Assembly: GCF_900104685.1 (NCBI RefSeq) | Contig: NZ_LT629755.1 | Span: forward strand, 2,480,001-2,544,000 | DNA from: Agromyces flavus | GTDB taxonomy: Bacteria; Actinomycetota; Actinomycetes; Actinomycetales; Microbacteriaceae | DNA: 64,000 nt | Reading direction: 5' to 3' | In this document: piece after piece, positions 62,955 through 64,000 of the stretch | Numbering within the stretch: the stretch's first letter is position 1 | How the letters are laid out: every line of letters starts with the position of its first letter | Program-made: the position numbers and the translations under genes | Notes under the pieces: generated by a model | The model's input: the letters and a program-made list of their open reading frames with translations, nothing else | Told to the model about the DNA's origin: nothing | Databases searched by the model: none

Positions 62955-63413
62955 TCAGGCCGTGCCGGAGTCGCCGGCGCCCTGCTGTGCCATGTAGGCC
63001 TCGGGCCCCATTTCGGCGGCGGCGGGCTCCATGAACAGGAAGGAGAGGTTGTTGCCGTCGGGGTCGTCGAGGTCGCGCGAGTACATGAACCCGTAGTCCT
63101 GCGCCTCGCGCGGTTCGCTGCCGCCCGCGGCGAGACCCTTGGCGAGCACGTCATCGACCGCCTCGCGTGAGTCGCGGGTGAGGGCGATGGACACCTGCGC
63201 CTGCGACTTCGGGTCGATGATCTGCTTGTCGGTGAACGTCTGGAGGTACTCGCGCGTCAGCACCATGAAGTAGATGGTGTCGCTGAGCACGACGCACGCG
63301 GCGTTCTCGTCGGTGAAGTTGGGGTTGATCGTGAAGCCCAGCGCCTCGTAGAAGGCCTTGGAGCGCTCGAGGTCGGTGCTCGGGATGTTCACGAAGATGC
63401 TCGTGGCGGTCAT
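62955..63413 (-). CDS. VOC-family (glyoxalase/bleomycin-resistance fold) protein
   Basis: This 152-residue protein begins TATSIFVNIPSTDLERSKAFYEALGF, the standard VOC start, and continues with CVVLSDTIYFMVLTREYL and DYGFMYSRDLDDPDGNNLSFLFMEP. The metal His and Glu positions of true glyoxalases are only partly kept, as in the large group of lactoylglutathione-lyase-like proteins of unknown role. GGAGGACACC precedes the ATG. Co-transcribed with an HxlR regulator, which suggests response to a reactive electrophile or drug. Confidence 0.88.
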   Translation of the reverse strand: MTATSIFVNIPSTDLERSKAFYEALGFTINPNFTDENAACVVLSDTIYFMVLTREYLQTFTDKQIIDPKSQAQVSIALTRDSREAVDDVLAKGLAAGGSEPREAQDYGFMYSRDLDDPDGNNLSFLFMEPAAAEMGPEAYMAQQGAGDSGTA

Positions 63414-63460
63414 GGTGTCCTCCGATGGTGGATGTCTCGGCTGCTGCCTGATGCGCCCAG

Positions 63461-63495
63461 CTTGCTCTTTGCAAGTGAACTTGTCAATAGCAAGT
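63461..63495. promoter_or_regulatory. Three interlocking palindromes upstream of the VOC-HxlR operon
   Basis: CTTGC-N5-GCAAG (63461-63475), CAAGT-GA-ACTTG (63472-63483) and ACTTG-N7-CAAGT (63479-63495) overlap in 35 bases. A consensus -35 TTGACA on the minus strand (complement of 63482-63487... reading TTGACA) lies inside. It is the likely HxlR operator; two dimers could bind. Confidence 0.65.
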
Positions 63496-63518
63496 AAACG
63501 GATCGGCGAGCCGGCGTG

Positions 63519-64000
63519 CTACCGCGTGGCGCTGCGCCGCACGAGCAGCGCGAGATGGAGCGCCGTGAGCGTCTCGCCGTCGTCGAGGTCGACGTCGAGC
63601 AGGTCCCCGATGAGCGCGAGGCGCTGATAGAAGACCGACCGCGACAGGTGGCTCGCCTGCGCCGCCGCCGTGCGGTTGCCGGGGTGGGCGAGCATCGCGC
63701 CGAGCACGTCGAGCAGGTCGCCGCCGCGCGCGAGGTCGTGCTCGATGAGCGGCGCGAGCATGTGCTCGCCGAGCTCCTGCAGGCGGTGGTCGTCGCGCAA
63801 CGACGTGACGAGGCGCACGAGCGGGCGATCCTGCGACCGGCGGACGACCGGACCTCGCGCCTTCGCCGGGAGCGGCGTGCGGGCGAGGTCGAGCGCCTCC
63901 TGCACCGAGACCAGCAGCCCGTCGAGGTCGTGCGCCTGCCGGCCGATCGCGAGCGCCACGCCCGCGGCATCCGCACCGCCCGCATCGGACCCGGCGAGCG
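63519..64000 (-). CDS. C-terminal part of a PucR-family regulator (5' end outside window)
   Basis: The frame stays open to the window edge, so the N-terminus is missing. The visible part of about 160 residues ends with the PucR C-terminal helix-turn-helix: NRTAAAQASHLSRSVFYQRLALIGDLLDVDLDDGETLTALHLALLVRR. This family often has an N-terminal purine-catabolism or GGDEF-like domain and regulates amine, purine or proline use. The target cannot be told here. Confidence 0.8.
   Translation of the reverse strand, partial: LAGSDAGGADAAGVALAIGRQAHDLDGLLVSVQEALDLARTPLPAKARGPVVRRSQDRPLVRLVTSLRDDHRLQELGEHMLAPLIEHDLARGGDLLDVLGAMLAHPGNRTAAAQASHLSRSVFYQRLALIGDLLDVDLDDGETLTALHLALLVRRSATR

Overview
The window is about 70% GC and reads as a chromosomal segment of a high-GC Gram-positive bacterium. 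Codon use is strongly GC-biased, GTG starts are common, genes overlap by ATGA or GTGA, and there is a class-E-type LAxTG sorting signal, an actinobacterial-type rplJ-rplL unit with an L10 leader, a RamB/ScfR-type regulator and an F420-dependent oxidoreductase. Gene content and style suggest Microbacteriaceae (an Agromyces-like organism); the genus is inference. I see no phage module, insertion sequence, CRISPR array, rRNA or tRNA.

Layout. 1-6.4 kb: end of a sortase-anchored surface protein, then a carbohydrate ABC importer (binding protein and two permeases) divergent from its LacI regulator with two identical operators, then a seven-repeat protein of unknown function. 6.4-10 kb: rplL and rplJ with leader and promoter, then a 14-helix drug exporter with its MarR regulator. 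10-15 kb: a two-component system divergent from a MacB/FtsX-type ABC system. 15-24.1 kb: a tightly coupled eight-gene operon related to the ebo (metabolite-traffic) cluster. It joins an inositol-phosphate-synthase-like cyclase, a UbiA prenyltransferase, EboA, EboB, EboE and EboF homologues and two extra TIM-barrel isomerases, and is preceded by a polyprenyl diphosphate synthase. 24.1-30.6 kb: a Gfo/Idh/MocA dehydrogenase, a ribose-type ABC importer and a ROK repressor. 30.7-42.2 kb: single genes including a YqaJ-type nuclease, quinone-oxidoreductase-like protein, ArsR/MFS pair, photolyase, Tat-exported isomerase-like protein, HerA-type ATPase and a MarR-GNAT fusion. 42.3-45.4 kb: the glyoxylate shunt (aceA, aceB); its likely regulator ramB lies at 56-57.5 kb. 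46.1-52 kb: a polyamine ABC importer with an amidohydrolase. 52.1-54 kb: a three-gene envelope-stress-like cluster (DUF3618, holin-like). 54.2-64 kb: LLM oxidoreductase, lipoprotein, ramB, GH16-like protein, PuuB-like oxidase with cupin, PhoD phosphatase, HxlR/VOC pair and a truncated PucR-type regulator.

How the genes may work together. The 15-24 kb operon could make and move a prenylated cyclitol: Ino1 would supply a cyclitol phosphate, the synthase a prenyl diphosphate, UbiA would join them, and EboA/B/E/F would process or traffic the product. This is inference from gene families and coupling. The neighbouring sugar importer and dehydrogenase may feed it or be independent. The polyamine importer and the PuuB-like oxidase/cupin pair suggest polyamine use as a nutrient.

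A second signal cuts across gene boundaries. The 11-mer CGGATGYCGCG or its complement recurs about 28 times, in intergenic hairpins and in all reading frames inside genes, where it brings in otherwise rare GAT and GCA codons.
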